Part shown: in pieces, positions 9,246 to 17,741 of the stretch
How positions within the stretch are numbered: the stretch's first letter is position 1
How the letters are laid out: every line of letters begins with the position of its first letter
Source: Bryocella elongata
GTDB taxonomy: Bacteria; Acidobacteriota; Terriglobia; Terriglobales; Acidobacteriaceae
Reading direction: 5' to 3'
Assembly (NCBI RefSeq): GCF_900108185.1
Contig: NZ_FNVA01000001.1
Coordinates: 1,426,001 to 1,490,000, forward strand
DNA: 64,000 bases
Position numbers and translations under genes: made by a program
The notes under the pieces: generated by a model
Told to the model about the DNA's origin: nothing
The model's input: only the letters and a program-made list of their open reading frames with translations
The model's database searches: none

Positions 9246-10610
9246 ATGCAATATGCAACAAAGACCGCCCAGGCTCTCGCTTTATGCCTGTGTCTGATGA
9301 GTGCGTGCTCGACGCCCGCACAGAACTTCGTAGACCTGAAGCCGACGCCGCAACAGAGTGCGTGGCAGGATCGCGAGTTTGGCGTCATCCTGCACTTCGG
9401 TACCAACACCTTCCTCGATCGAGAGTGGGGCGATGGAACTGCTGACCCAAAGGTCTTCAACCCGACCGAGTTCAACCCCGATCAGTGGATGCAGGCCATC
9501 AAGGCTTCGGGAGCAACGTATGTCGTCTTCGTCGCCAAGCACCATGACGGCTTTGCCCTGTGGCCCACGGCAGAGAGCGACTACAGCGTGAAGGCCAGCC
9601 CGTGGCGGAATGGCAAGGGCGATGTCGTCGGCGATGTCGCGCGCGCAGCTCGCCGCGCAGGGCTTGGCTTCGGCATCTACGTCTCGCCGTGGGACAGGCA
9701 CGAACCGCGATACAAGGACCAGGCCGCGTATGACACGTACTACCGCGCGCAGATTACGGAGCTGGCTTCGCGCTATGGCGAACTCACCGAATGGTGGCTC
9801 GACGGCGCGGGAAGCGCGGGACACACCTACGACTTCTCGAAGTACCTTGAGACTCTTCGCACCTACCAGCCCAATACCATCGTCTTCGCGGACACAGGTC
9901 TCTTCGAGTTTGGCGACGCACGCTGGGGCGGCGACGAGTCCGGCAAGATCGACTACGAAAACTGGAATGTCATCGACCGTCATGGACAGCTTCGCTGGCG
10001 GCCTATCGAGGTGGATACACCTCTTCGCAAACTCCACTGGTTTTGGCATCCGCACGATGAGTCCTCACTCAAGAGCATCCCCGAACTCATGGACAGCTAT
10101 GAGCACTCTGTGGGCCATGGAGGACAGTGGATGATAGGCGTGGCTCCGGACAACCGCGGCCTGCTGCCGGACTCCGACGTTCGGCGGCTGCAAGAACTCG
10201 GCGCTGCGATCAGCGCGCGTTACGGAGCCCAGGGAAACCTCGCAGCACACGCTGTGAATGCGGACTCCAATGCAATGCGAGCCTTCGACAATGACGGCGC
10301 TACGTTCTGGAGCGCTCCCGAAGGCTCGCACGCCGCCACCCTGGAACTGCGGCTGCCAAGACCTGCTACAGTGGATCGCGCTCTCACCATGGAGTGGCTC
10401 GCCGAAGGCCAGAACGTCCAGCGCTACCGTATCGAAGCTATGATCGATGGCCGTTGGAAGACCCTCACCGAGGCGCAGGCTATCGGCCACAAGAAGATCG
10501 ACATCTTCACCCCGGTCACCTCGAGCCGCTTCCGCCTACACATCCTCACCAGCACAGGTGTAGCTCGCATCCGCGAGTTCCAGATCTTCGAGGAACGGGA
10601 AAAATCATAG
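9246..10610 (+). CDS. GH29 alpha-L-fucosidase, lipoprotein
   Basis: A 454-residue protein with a lipoprotein signal (lipobox LMSAC, Cys21), so it is probably anchored in the periplasm or outer membrane. The GH29 barrel starts HFGTNTFLDREWGDG, continues with the conserved YVVFVAKHHDGFALWP segment, and carries the nucleophile in TEWWLDGAG (Asp186). The C-terminal ~110 residues (AFDNDGATFWSAPEGSHAATLELRL) match a discoidin/F5-8-C-like carbohydrate-binding domain. A GGAG-like ribosome site (GAAGGAGG) lies shortly before ATG 9246. It removes terminal alpha-L-fucose; the fucose-isomerase-like, aldolase and MFS genes across the divergent promoter could take up and catabolise the product. Confidence 0.9.
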   Translation: MQYATKTAQALALCLCLMSACSTPAQNFVDLKPTPQQSAWQDREFGVILHFGTNTFLDREWGDGTADPKVFNPTEFNPDQWMQAIKASGATYVVFVAKHHDGFALWPTAESDYSVKASPWRNGKGDVVGDVARAARRAGLGFGIYVSPWDRHEPRYKDQAAYDTYYRAQITELASRYGELTEWWLDGAGSAGHTYDFSKYLETLRTYQPNTIVFADTGLFEFGDARWGGDESGKIDYENWNVIDRHGQLRWRPIEVDTPLRKLHWFWHPHDESSLKSIPELMDSYEHSVGHGGQWMIGVAPDNRGLLPDSDVRRLQELGAAISARYGAQGNLAAHAVNADSNAMRAFDNDGATFWSAPEGSHAATLELRLPRPATVDRALTMEWLAEGQNVQRYRIEAMIDGRWKTLTEAQAIGHKKIDIFTPVTSSRFRLHILTSTGVARIREFQIFEEREKS

Positions 10611-11549
10611 TCATCCTCGTAGGCATCCTCTGCGCCGAAAGTCCTCCTCGGCAATGACCGCGTTCGCTCGGGCCTTCCATGCCGTGGAAAGCTTGAGCGA
10701 TGTAGGCATCCGAGCCTGGAGCGTGCCATGGTCGATCGCACACTCACGATCATAGGATGGCTCGTCACTGCAGCCGACCCGGCCCCGCGAAGCGGTGTTG
10801 GAACAATACGATATTCATAGGCAGCAGCAGGTCCAACCCTTGGGTGGAACTCTACGGACATCAGCAGGCTTACCTCTTCAAAGAAGCGCGGGACGGTATG
10901 GAACTTCCACACTTCTTTGCCGGCCCTGGGCTATACGGGAGCGGGAAGACCTCACCGGTCGAAGCGGTCACAGGCGATCAGCTAATTGGCTATCGCCCCG
11001 AGGTGGCCCGCGCCACTGCGGCTCTGGACTTCATCAGCGTCGTCGGCAGCGCGGGCGCGTCGGAGCTTGAACTCATTCCGACCGCAATCAATTCCGGAAC
11101 GGAAAGCGATGATCGAAAGACCGGATTGACTCGTGCAGAGCTGAACGTATTCTTGATGCAAAGCTGCTCATGTTTGCCCCTCACATGAGGTCGCGGCGTG
11201 GCTCGTGAGCCCCGTACGATCTGGTACTAATGCAGCCCTCTTTCCCAAGTGCAACAACGGTCGAGCTTCCGGCCGGGTGCATTCTCAACGTCGATGACGA
11301 GAAGGTGATCGCCGATTGAACCGACAAGCGGACATCAGGCATCGAGTCCGGCAGCCGTCCCGGCAAACGGGTACGCCAAGAAGTAACGCGGCGGTCAAAC
11401 CGACGCCCCAACTTGTTCTAGCGAAACAGCGGCCACGAATCACCGGGACACTTAGCTGGAGTGCCCCGGTATGGTTAACAAAGCGCGTTAGTGGCATCTC
11501 CACAGTGCATCAGGATCACTCCTCATGGGATGGAGATTCGCGCCCTTCG
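10611..11549. other. Degenerate intergenic region between GH29 and TBDR1
   Basis: About 940 bp with no intact gene. It holds the regulator fragment described separately at 10796-10912. Beyond it, short protein-like stretches (for example VTGDQLIGYRPEVARATAAL near 10970, and VELPAGCILNVDDEKVIAD ending at a stop near 11318) look like eroded coding sequence whose family I cannot name. Confidence 0.5.
10796..10912 (+). pseudogene. Fragment of a membrane-anchored TBDR-linked regulator (relic)
   Basis: About 39 codons (WNNTIFIGSSRSNPWVELYG, then AYLFKEA) closely match the periplasmic part of the regulator at 43140-44522 (WNNTIFVGSSRSNPWVELYE, then AYHFKEA) and, more weakly, the one at 15848-17323. 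No DNA-binding domain, membrane helix or C-terminus remains, and the flanking sequence in all frames does not continue the match. This is the decayed third copy of the family in this window. Confidence 0.75.
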
Positions 11550-14500
11550 CTACCAGATCAAGCGACCCGTCAGCTGCACCTGTCGGTTCAAGTAATTGCC
11601 TCCACCGGCTGTGCCCATCTGGTAGGTGCCGAAATTGGAGTCTCCCGAGGAGGTATCGAAACCTGTGGTGCTCTGGATGACGTGATTCAGAGCGTTGAAG
11701 GCATCCATACGCAGTTGAAAGCCCAGTCGGTCATAAATTTTGAAGTTCTTACTGATGTTCGCGTCCAGCGTGACGATGCGTTGAAGACGAATTCCGGTAT
11801 AGATGACGTTCGGTGTGACACCGTAGCCGCTGATCACGGGAATGAAGTTGGCGCTCCCGCACCCCGCAGCCACTGCATACGCAGTCAGGGTTACGACTCC
11901 AGTGTTCGGATCGCGAGTTCCTACGCACGGCTTGAATGCCTGAATATAAGAGTTCGTTGGCGCGTATTTGCCCGCATGGTATGGGTCTGTCTGCCCCGGA
12001 TAGAACCGCTTGCGCGGCAGAATGTAGCCACCGTTTGCGGTGGGATTGATCTCATAGCCGCTGATCGTGGCCGGGAAGCCGGATTGATAGGTAAAGATGG
12101 AAGCCACCTGCCAGCCACCAACCAGCAGATCTGCGAGTCGATTCATCGCCGGGAAAAATCCATATCCACGGCCAAACGGCAGCTTGTAGATATCCGATAC
12201 GGTAATGCGATGCGGGTTGTCGCTCGAGGAGATCGTTCGCAGTGGCACGCGGTTGACCGTGTCTGCATATCCGCCGGACTGCATGGCCTTCGAGTAGGTA
12301 TAGGTAGCGTGAAGCGTTAAGCCTCTAGACACTCGGTGATTGAATGAAGCTTCCAGGCCGTTGTACCAATACTTGCCGCCGTTCAGGCTGCTCTCGGTGA
12401 TGGCGGTGAAAATCGGGAAGGGGCGAGTGAAGTTGATGCGTTGGATTGTGGCGGCCGTGTAGTAGCTGCCTGACGCCGCAAACGGTGCGAGCCCTTTGAA
12501 GGGGTTTGTGACATAGCCTCCAGTTCCAGTGCTTGCTCCGCTGGTGCAGTTTGTCTGCATGCCGCCACGCTCAGGATCGCAAGCGGCCTGAGCTGATGAG
12601 CTGATGTGGTTGATGTCATCCGAGTACTGGGTGTCGTAGCCTCGTGAACCCGTATATGAAACCTCGAGAGTGTCATTGGCGGTGAATTGGCGCTCGACAC
12701 CCAGAGAAAACTGAGTAAATGGTGGCGGGTAGAATTTCGGGTTAATGAACGTCAACGTCTGGCCGGCATTCGTGGTGAGGCACTGGGTCTCGTTGCCTCC
12801 GCAGTTGCCGAGCGGCGTTTGCAAGACCGGGAACGGATTGCTGAAGTTCACGAGGGGCGTCTGTCCATTGTCATTGGTGCCACTATAAGTAGTGGTGGAG
12901 GCATAGCCTGTCTGCGGTGATGCGAAAGAACCGCCTGATCCTCCGTTGGCATCGTCGATGTAATAGAGACCCATACCTCCGCGGACGACAGTCTTCGTGT
13001 TCAGTACATAAGCAAATCCAGCTCTCGGACCAAACTGCCAAAAGACGGAACGGAAGGGTGCACGCAGGTTTCCATTGACTCCGGCGAAGGTGATGCCACC
13101 AAGCAACTGGCCATTGATAGGCAGAGTCGACGCATTGATGAGGGAACTGATTGGGTTGACGTCGCTCGTATCAAACCCCGAAATCTGTCGATTCTGGCGA
13201 TCGACGTAGCCCCCCATCTGATCCCAGCGCACGCCAAGATTCATGGTTAGCTTCGGGTTCACTTTCCAGTCATCCTGGAGAAAGCCTGCGTAGTAGTGAA
13301 TCGAATAATAGTTGGCCGGTTGGCTGACCGCAGAGCCCGAGTCTGACGTGCCGAGCAGCAACGAAGCGGCTGCATTTCCACTGTAGCCAGAAGGTGTCGA
13401 AATACCCGTCGCACCGCCCGTCACCACCGTGTCCCATTGCTGCGTCCATCCTTTCCCGACGGTGAACTGTGCGCCGTACCCACCCCCGGACCGCTGCGAG
13501 TACTGAGACGGGCGAAGATCGAAACCGGCGCGCAGACTGTGGTTCTTGTGGGTAAAACTAAGCACATCCAGGATGGAGAGTTCATTGTCGCCACGTTCGA
13601 GACCGGTCAGCGATCCAAGAGTCTGGAAGCTGTTGATGTTGAACAAGGGAAAGCGATCGAAGTAGGTCGGATTCGCTGCTGCTAAGGATGCTGGCAGACC
13701 GAGGTTAGATGGATTGAACCCATTCGCTGGGCCAGTGAAGTCGGTTTGATCCGTCACCAGGATCGAACCCTTGAACGAATTCACGAGGTTGGCGTTGAAG
13801 GTATGCGTCCACCCCACAAGTAAACTGGGATCTCGATATCGACTCGTATAGTGGGCGCCGTATCCAGACCAGTTATCCCCCGGATGTGCAGCATTGACAT
13901 TCGTTCGTGGTGTTCCCTGCTCATTCGTTCCGAATTCCGTCCACAGACGCCCTGCCACATAGATCGTGTCGTTCTCATCGATGTTCTGATCGAACTTCAC
14001 AATGTAGTTGCGTTCCAGGTTTGTCGATACGTTGTTATGAAAAAAATTGTTATTGAGATCATTAGCCGTAGTTGGCGTCGCAGGCTGGTTAGGGTAGGCG
14101 TACCAAGAGAGGACGGCCATAGCAGCCGGGTTCATTCGGTTGGCCGGAATAACATTGGGCGATCCAATGAGAACAGGATTGCCCTGCGGTCCCGGTGTTG
14201 ATCCCGGTCCATAGCCAAACTGGTAGCGGCAAACGTGAGGATTCTTAGTTGCGTACGATCCATTATCCGTGTTGTTGGCAGTGCAGGCGGTCTCCGAAGA
14301 GGGGTCGTAGATGGGTTGGTTAAAGGCCGCGCCGTTTGCGGTCAGCAATGCGCTGAAATCACCCTGTCCAGGATATTGGGTACCGTTGCCAATCATCGCC
14401 TGTGTCGGAACCGAGCTACTGCCAGGGGTTCCGGCGAGGTTCTTGATCTCTCGGTAGGCGATCATGAAGAAGGTCTGCCGCTGCTTTGCCCAGATTTTCG

Positions 14501-15437
14501 GAAGTACCACCGGCCCATCTGCCTCGAAGCCGAAATAGTCCTGGGTGTGTTGCGGCTTGTTGTACTGCGGAAGTGGTCCATTGAGTGCACGGCTGGCATT
14601 GTTGACGGAGGAGTTGGCGTCTAAAAATCCGCGCCTCATCGTCTCGTAGGCGTCCCCATGGATCTGTTGTCCACCGGACTTGAGAGTGAGATCTATCGCG
14701 CCCCCAGGAGAACGCCCCGCGACCGCATCATAGGCGTTCGTCGTGATCTTGAACTCCTTGACCGCATCGTTTGGAGGATCGTAGGCGTAGTTCTGCGCGC
14801 CTGTCATACTCAGGTCGCTCGCCCCATCTACGTTCAGCTCAATGCCGGCGCCATGAATGCTGATCGACTGCGCGGTCTGGTTGTAGGAGTTGTAGTTGGC
14901 TGGACCAATGGTGTTTACCACACCGGCACTCAGGCCGGCGAGGTTGAAGGCATCGCCCGCGAGAACAGGCAACTGCGAGATTCGCTGCTGTTCCACTACG
15001 TCGCCGCGGTCTGCTTTAACGTAGTCGAGTACGTCTCCCGACGCATCGACCGTGATCGATTGCGATATGTCGCCAACCTGCAGTGAGAAGTTGACGGCCA
15101 CGGTTTGGTCAGTCGTCAGCGTAATCTTTGTCTTGGTGAGGCTTTTAAAACCAGGAGCCTCCACCTTGATGTCATACACGCCTGGGTCAAGAAACGGGAC
15201 GGCATAGTTTCCTGAGCTCGTCGTCGTTGCCCTCTTCTCAACGCCTGTGCCTTCATTGTGGATCGTCACTTTCGCTGAAGGAATGACAGCGTTTGTTGGA
15301 TCCGCCACCTGACCGGTAAATCCCTGCGAAGTCTGCGCAGAAGCAAAGATGGTGTATCCCAGCATCGCCACAAACAGCAGCAGGGACAGTTTCGTTATTC
15401 TTGACATCCTTAGGACGCTTTGGACGATCCTGCGCAT
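11550..15437 (-). CDS. TonB-dependent receptor, Oar-type with carboxypeptidase-regulatory-like domain (TBDR1)
   Basis: A very large outer-membrane transporter (about 1,295 residues). After a Sec signal (LSLLLFVAMLGYTIFASAQ) comes the CarboxypepD_reg-like domain (GFTGQVADPTNAVIPSAKV, YDIKVEAPGFKSL; about residues 35-120). A plug domain follows (RISQLPVLAGDAFNLAGL, NVDGASDLSM), then a long beta-barrel ending in an aromatic C-terminus (RQVQLTGRLIW) as the BAM machinery expects. This is the acidobacterial/myxobacterial Oar architecture, used here without a SusD partner. The GTG at 15440 is in frame, but ATG 15437 has GGAGGG eight bases upstream and is preferred. It is divergent from a membrane-bound regulator, with a palindromic operator between them; GH127 and GH54 lie beyond the regulator, suggesting an arabinofuranosyl glycan as cargo. 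Confidence 0.93.
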   Translation of the reverse strand: MRRIVQSVLRMSRITKLSLLLFVAMLGYTIFASAQTSQGFTGQVADPTNAVIPSAKVTIHNEGTGVEKRATTTSSGNYAVPFLDPGVYDIKVEAPGFKSLTKTKITLTTDQTVAVNFSLQVGDISQSITVDASGDVLDYVKADRGDVVEQQRISQLPVLAGDAFNLAGLSAGVVNTIGPANYNSYNQTAQSISIHGAGIELNVDGASDLSMTGAQNYAYDPPNDAVKEFKITTNAYDAVAGRSPGGAIDLTLKSGGQQIHGDAYETMRRGFLDANSSVNNASRALNGPLPQYNKPQHTQDYFGFEADGPVVLPKIWAKQRQTFFMIAYREIKNLAGTPGSSSVPTQAMIGNGTQYPGQGDFSALLTANGAAFNQPIYDPSSETACTANNTDNGSYATKNPHVCRYQFGYGPGSTPGPQGNPVLIGSPNVIPANRMNPAAMAVLSWYAYPNQPATPTTANDLNNNFFHNNVSTNLERNYIVKFDQNIDENDTIYVAGRLWTEFGTNEQGTPRTNVNAAHPGDNWSGYGAHYTSRYRDPSLLVGWTHTFNANLVNSFKGSILVTDQTDFTGPANGFNPSNLGLPASLAAANPTYFDRFPLFNINSFQTLGSLTGLERGDNELSILDVLSFTHKNHSLRAGFDLRPSQYSQRSGGGYGAQFTVGKGWTQQWDTVVTGGATGISTPSGYSGNAAASLLLGTSDSGSAVSQPANYYSIHYYAGFLQDDWKVNPKLTMNLGVRWDQMGGYVDRQNRQISGFDTSDVNPISSLINASTLPINGQLLGGITFAGVNGNLRAPFRSVFWQFGPRAGFAYVLNTKTVVRGGMGLYYIDDANGGSGGSFASPQTGYASTTTYSGTNDNGQTPLVNFSNPFPVLQTPLGNCGGNETQCLTTNAGQTLTFINPKFYPPPFTQFSLGVERQFTANDTLEVSYTGSRGYDTQYSDDINHISSSAQAACDPERGGMQTNCTSGASTGTGGYVTNPFKGLAPFAASGSYYTAATIQRINFTRPFPIFTAITESSLNGGKYWYNGLEASFNHRVSRGLTLHATYTYSKAMQSGGYADTVNRVPLRTISSSDNPHRITVSDIYKLPFGRGYGFFPAMNRLADLLVGGWQVASIFTYQSGFPATISGYEINPTANGGYILPRKRFYPGQTDPYHAGKYAPTNSYIQAFKPCVGTRDPNTGVVTLTAYAVAAGCGSANFIPVISGYGVTPNVIYTGIRLQRIVTLDANISKNFKIYDRLGFQLRMDAFNALNHVIQSTTGFDTSSGDSNFGTYQMGTAGGGNYLNRQVQLTGRLIW

Positions 15438-15560
15438 CACTTCAACCCTCCGAATACACTTTCTTCATCAGTCCGCGAGCAGTTCGTTTTCGACCAAGGC
15501 CGCTCGGCAACTACCACGGCAATGCAGATCTCGCTCCACGCTAGAACTTGAGGCCAATAT

Positions 15561-15575
15561 GTGAAAACGTTTTCC
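15561..15575. promoter_or_regulatory. Palindromic operator GTGAAAACGTTTTCC upstream of TBDR1
   Basis: Contains the perfect 12-bp palindrome GAAAACGTTTTC (15563-15574), typical of LacI/GalR-type operators (central CG). It lies about 125 bp upstream of TBDR1 and about 270 bp upstream of the divergent regulator. The same 15-mer, with one change, occurs at 42674-42688 in the equivalent position before TBDR2. The rest of the 15438-15847 gap shows no gene and no other motif I can name. Confidence 0.65.
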
Positions 15576-15847
15576 TACGTGGACCCTTTGCCTGGATCAA
15601 CTCGCTGCATGGAACGTTTCCCAATTCCTTACTGCAGTTTCATTCCATCGAGTGGTCATCGTTCGACACCACTTGTTCCCATGGCTGAAATCGGCCACAA
15701 GTGTCGGCGGCGGTATCGGGATTGTCGCCGTTCAGTGGGGTTCCGGAGGGTTCGGAACGATCGGCGGCATTTCGTTTCAATGGGTTGCAGACCACGTTAC
15801 GAGGGGGTTAAGGCAGTTGCTACAATTCAAGCGCTGGAGAGGGCTCC

Positions 15848-17323
15848 ATGACGATAGAACACTCCACCGGACGGATCGCGCTCAGCGCGGACGAAACAGA
15901 GACCGTGCGTCTGGAACTGCAGCGCGTCCTGGCAAGTCCGCTGTTTCAGGCGAGCAAGCGATGCCACGACTTCCTCAAGTACATCGTGATCAACACCCTC
16001 GATGGCGAACTCAACAGTCTGAGTGAGCGGTTTCTTGGTGCGGAGCTGTTTGGCCGGCGCATTGATTACGACACCAAATCCGACTCGATCGTTCGGGTGC
16101 GCGCCAACGACGTTCGCCGCAGACTCACGGAATACTATGCAGACCAGCGCTCCAGCCCCGCGGTGGTCATCAACCTTTGTTCTGGGAGCTACATCCCTGA
16201 ATTTCACTGGCCGCAACAGGAGGATTCACAACAGAACGAAGCGTCTTCGCTGGCATCGGGGTCGTCGAGCTCACTGACGAACGCTCCTAATGGAAGTGCC
16301 CTCCACCTCTCCAACGACCGCGACGTAGATCCTCCCGCGTCTGGGGTGCAAGAGCCGTCGGAAGGATATTCTCGCGGGGGCGACAACTCCGTTCCTGGCT
16401 TCATCAACGAGGCGGCTTCGAGCGCCCTCGTGAAGAGCGCGCACGTGGGAATCTCGCGTCGAGCTGTCGCAGCCGGTTCCATCGTCGCCGGTCTCTTGAT
16501 TCTTGCGTTTGCGGTTTCCTGCTTTACTCTGTGGCAGGAACTTCGCGTAACACGTCAGTCGCTCTATCCATGGCGAAATTCGCCCGCGGTCGCTGGTCTG
16601 TGGGGGACGTTTCTCGGCGATCAGAGAGACACAGATCTGGTACTGACCGACTCTTCCTTCTCGCTGGTTGAAGCTCTGACGAACAAGTCATTCAACTTGA
16701 ATGACTATCTCGGCCACTCCTATATGGGCCATTTCCAGGATCACGACCCAGAGATGGCTGCGGCACTGAGCAGAATTTCAAATTGGGGGCTAGGAAGCTC
16801 TGGGGAATTTGAAGTGGCTCAGCGCATGCTGGCGCTGGACCCGACTCGACAGAAGCTCCACTTCTTCCTGGCGCGCAAGTATCAGCCTGACCTCATTCGT
16901 CGGGACAATGTCATCCTGATGGGCAGTCCCTACGGCAATCCATGGTCTGAGCTGTTCGAGAGCCGGATGAACTTCACGTTTGATCCGAAGGATCCCGCTC
17001 GAATCTTGAATCGTTCACCCAAAGCTGGCGAGTCTGCCACGTATGCCTTCGATGTCTCGGGCTCTTTCGGCTTCTGCATCATTGCCTATCTGCCCACCCC
17101 CGACCACAGCGGGAGCGCTCTTCTGATCCAAGGGACAAGCGGCGAGCCTACCGAAGCGGGTGTGGACTTCCTGCTATCGGAAGCGAAGCTTGCTGCGTTT
17201 CAACAATCGCTTGGCGTATCGAAACTGCCATACTTCGAGCTTCTACTTAAGACTTCTTGGATCAAAGGCACCCCGATCGCCTCGAATATCGTGGCGTATC
17301 GCACCTACCCCGAAAAGCAGTAG
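15848..17323 (+). CDS. Membrane-anchored one-component regulator (N-terminal wHTH-like domain, TM helix, extracytoplasmic domain), copy 1
   Basis: 491 residues. Residues about 18-120 (FLKYIVINTLDGE, ERFLGAELFGRRIDYDTKSD, IVRVRANDVRRRLTEYYA, GSYIPEFHW) match a winged-helix-like domain common in acidobacterial signalling proteins, where it usually precedes TPR or WD-type modules. A low-complexity linker rich in Ser and charged residues leads to one TM helix (about 207-228, AGSIVAGLLILAFAVSCF). The C-terminal ~260 residues would then be periplasmic (alternating beta/alpha: DLVLTDSSFSLVEAL, VILMGSPYGNPWSELFE, FGFCIIAYLPTP). This layout recalls ToxR/CadC. It is divergent from TBDR1 and 282 bp of operator-bearing DNA away from the receptor's likely promoter. 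Its paralogue at 43140 has the same relation to TBDR2. That it regulates the receptor is inference. The start is ATG 15848 after GAGAGGG. Confidence 0.75.
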   Translation: MTIEHSTGRIALSADETETVRLELQRVLASPLFQASKRCHDFLKYIVINTLDGELNSLSERFLGAELFGRRIDYDTKSDSIVRVRANDVRRRLTEYYADQRSSPAVVINLCSGSYIPEFHWPQQEDSQQNEASSLASGSSSSLTNAPNGSALHLSNDRDVDPPASGVQEPSEGYSRGGDNSVPGFINEAASSALVKSAHVGISRRAVAAGSIVAGLLILAFAVSCFTLWQELRVTRQSLYPWRNSPAVAGLWGTFLGDQRDTDLVLTDSSFSLVEALTNKSFNLNDYLGHSYMGHFQDHDPEMAAALSRISNWGLGSSGEFEVAQRMLALDPTRQKLHFFLARKYQPDLIRRDNVILMGSPYGNPWSELFESRMNFTFDPKDPARILNRSPKAGESATYAFDVSGSFGFCIIAYLPTPDHSGSALLIQGTSGEPTEAGVDFLLSEAKLAAFQQSLGVSKLPYFELLLKTSWIKGTPIASNIVAYRTYPEKQ

Positions 17324-17741
17324 TCCATGGAAATGCTATCCGTCCGGGAGGAAGCCGTGGAACAAAGTCGTACTTGCGACCTCGACGGCGGACGGCGATT
17401 CGCCTTCGTGGGATTATGCCTGCCTTAACCTCGCCGTAACCTCCCAACGAAGCCTCTTTCAATCAATCACATAACAGATCAAACCCTCCCGAACCCCTCG
17501 GAACGGCGACAGACGCATTGAAAGTGAAGACACTTGGCATCGGCTTCCAGCGCTGCCAGGTGCGGCTGCGCGATCGTGGAAGCAGCCGATCCAAAGGGGT
17601 AGCGCTTGAGACATTCAAGAATGCGTTTGTCCACCCACACTTACGGTGACGAACGCCATATCCGAGAGATTCGAGTCGAGTCAACTGGCCTCAAGTGGAA
17701 TCGGAACCATGCCGCATGACCCACCATCGGAAAGAAGGCAG
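17324..17741. other. Intergenic region before the GH127 gene
   Basis: About 420 bp with no convincing gene. A minus-strand frame at 17463-17684 is open, but I recognise no family in it. In-frame starts for GH127 at 17646 and 17709 lie here but would bury the Tat signal behind an extra leader. Confidence 0.5.
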
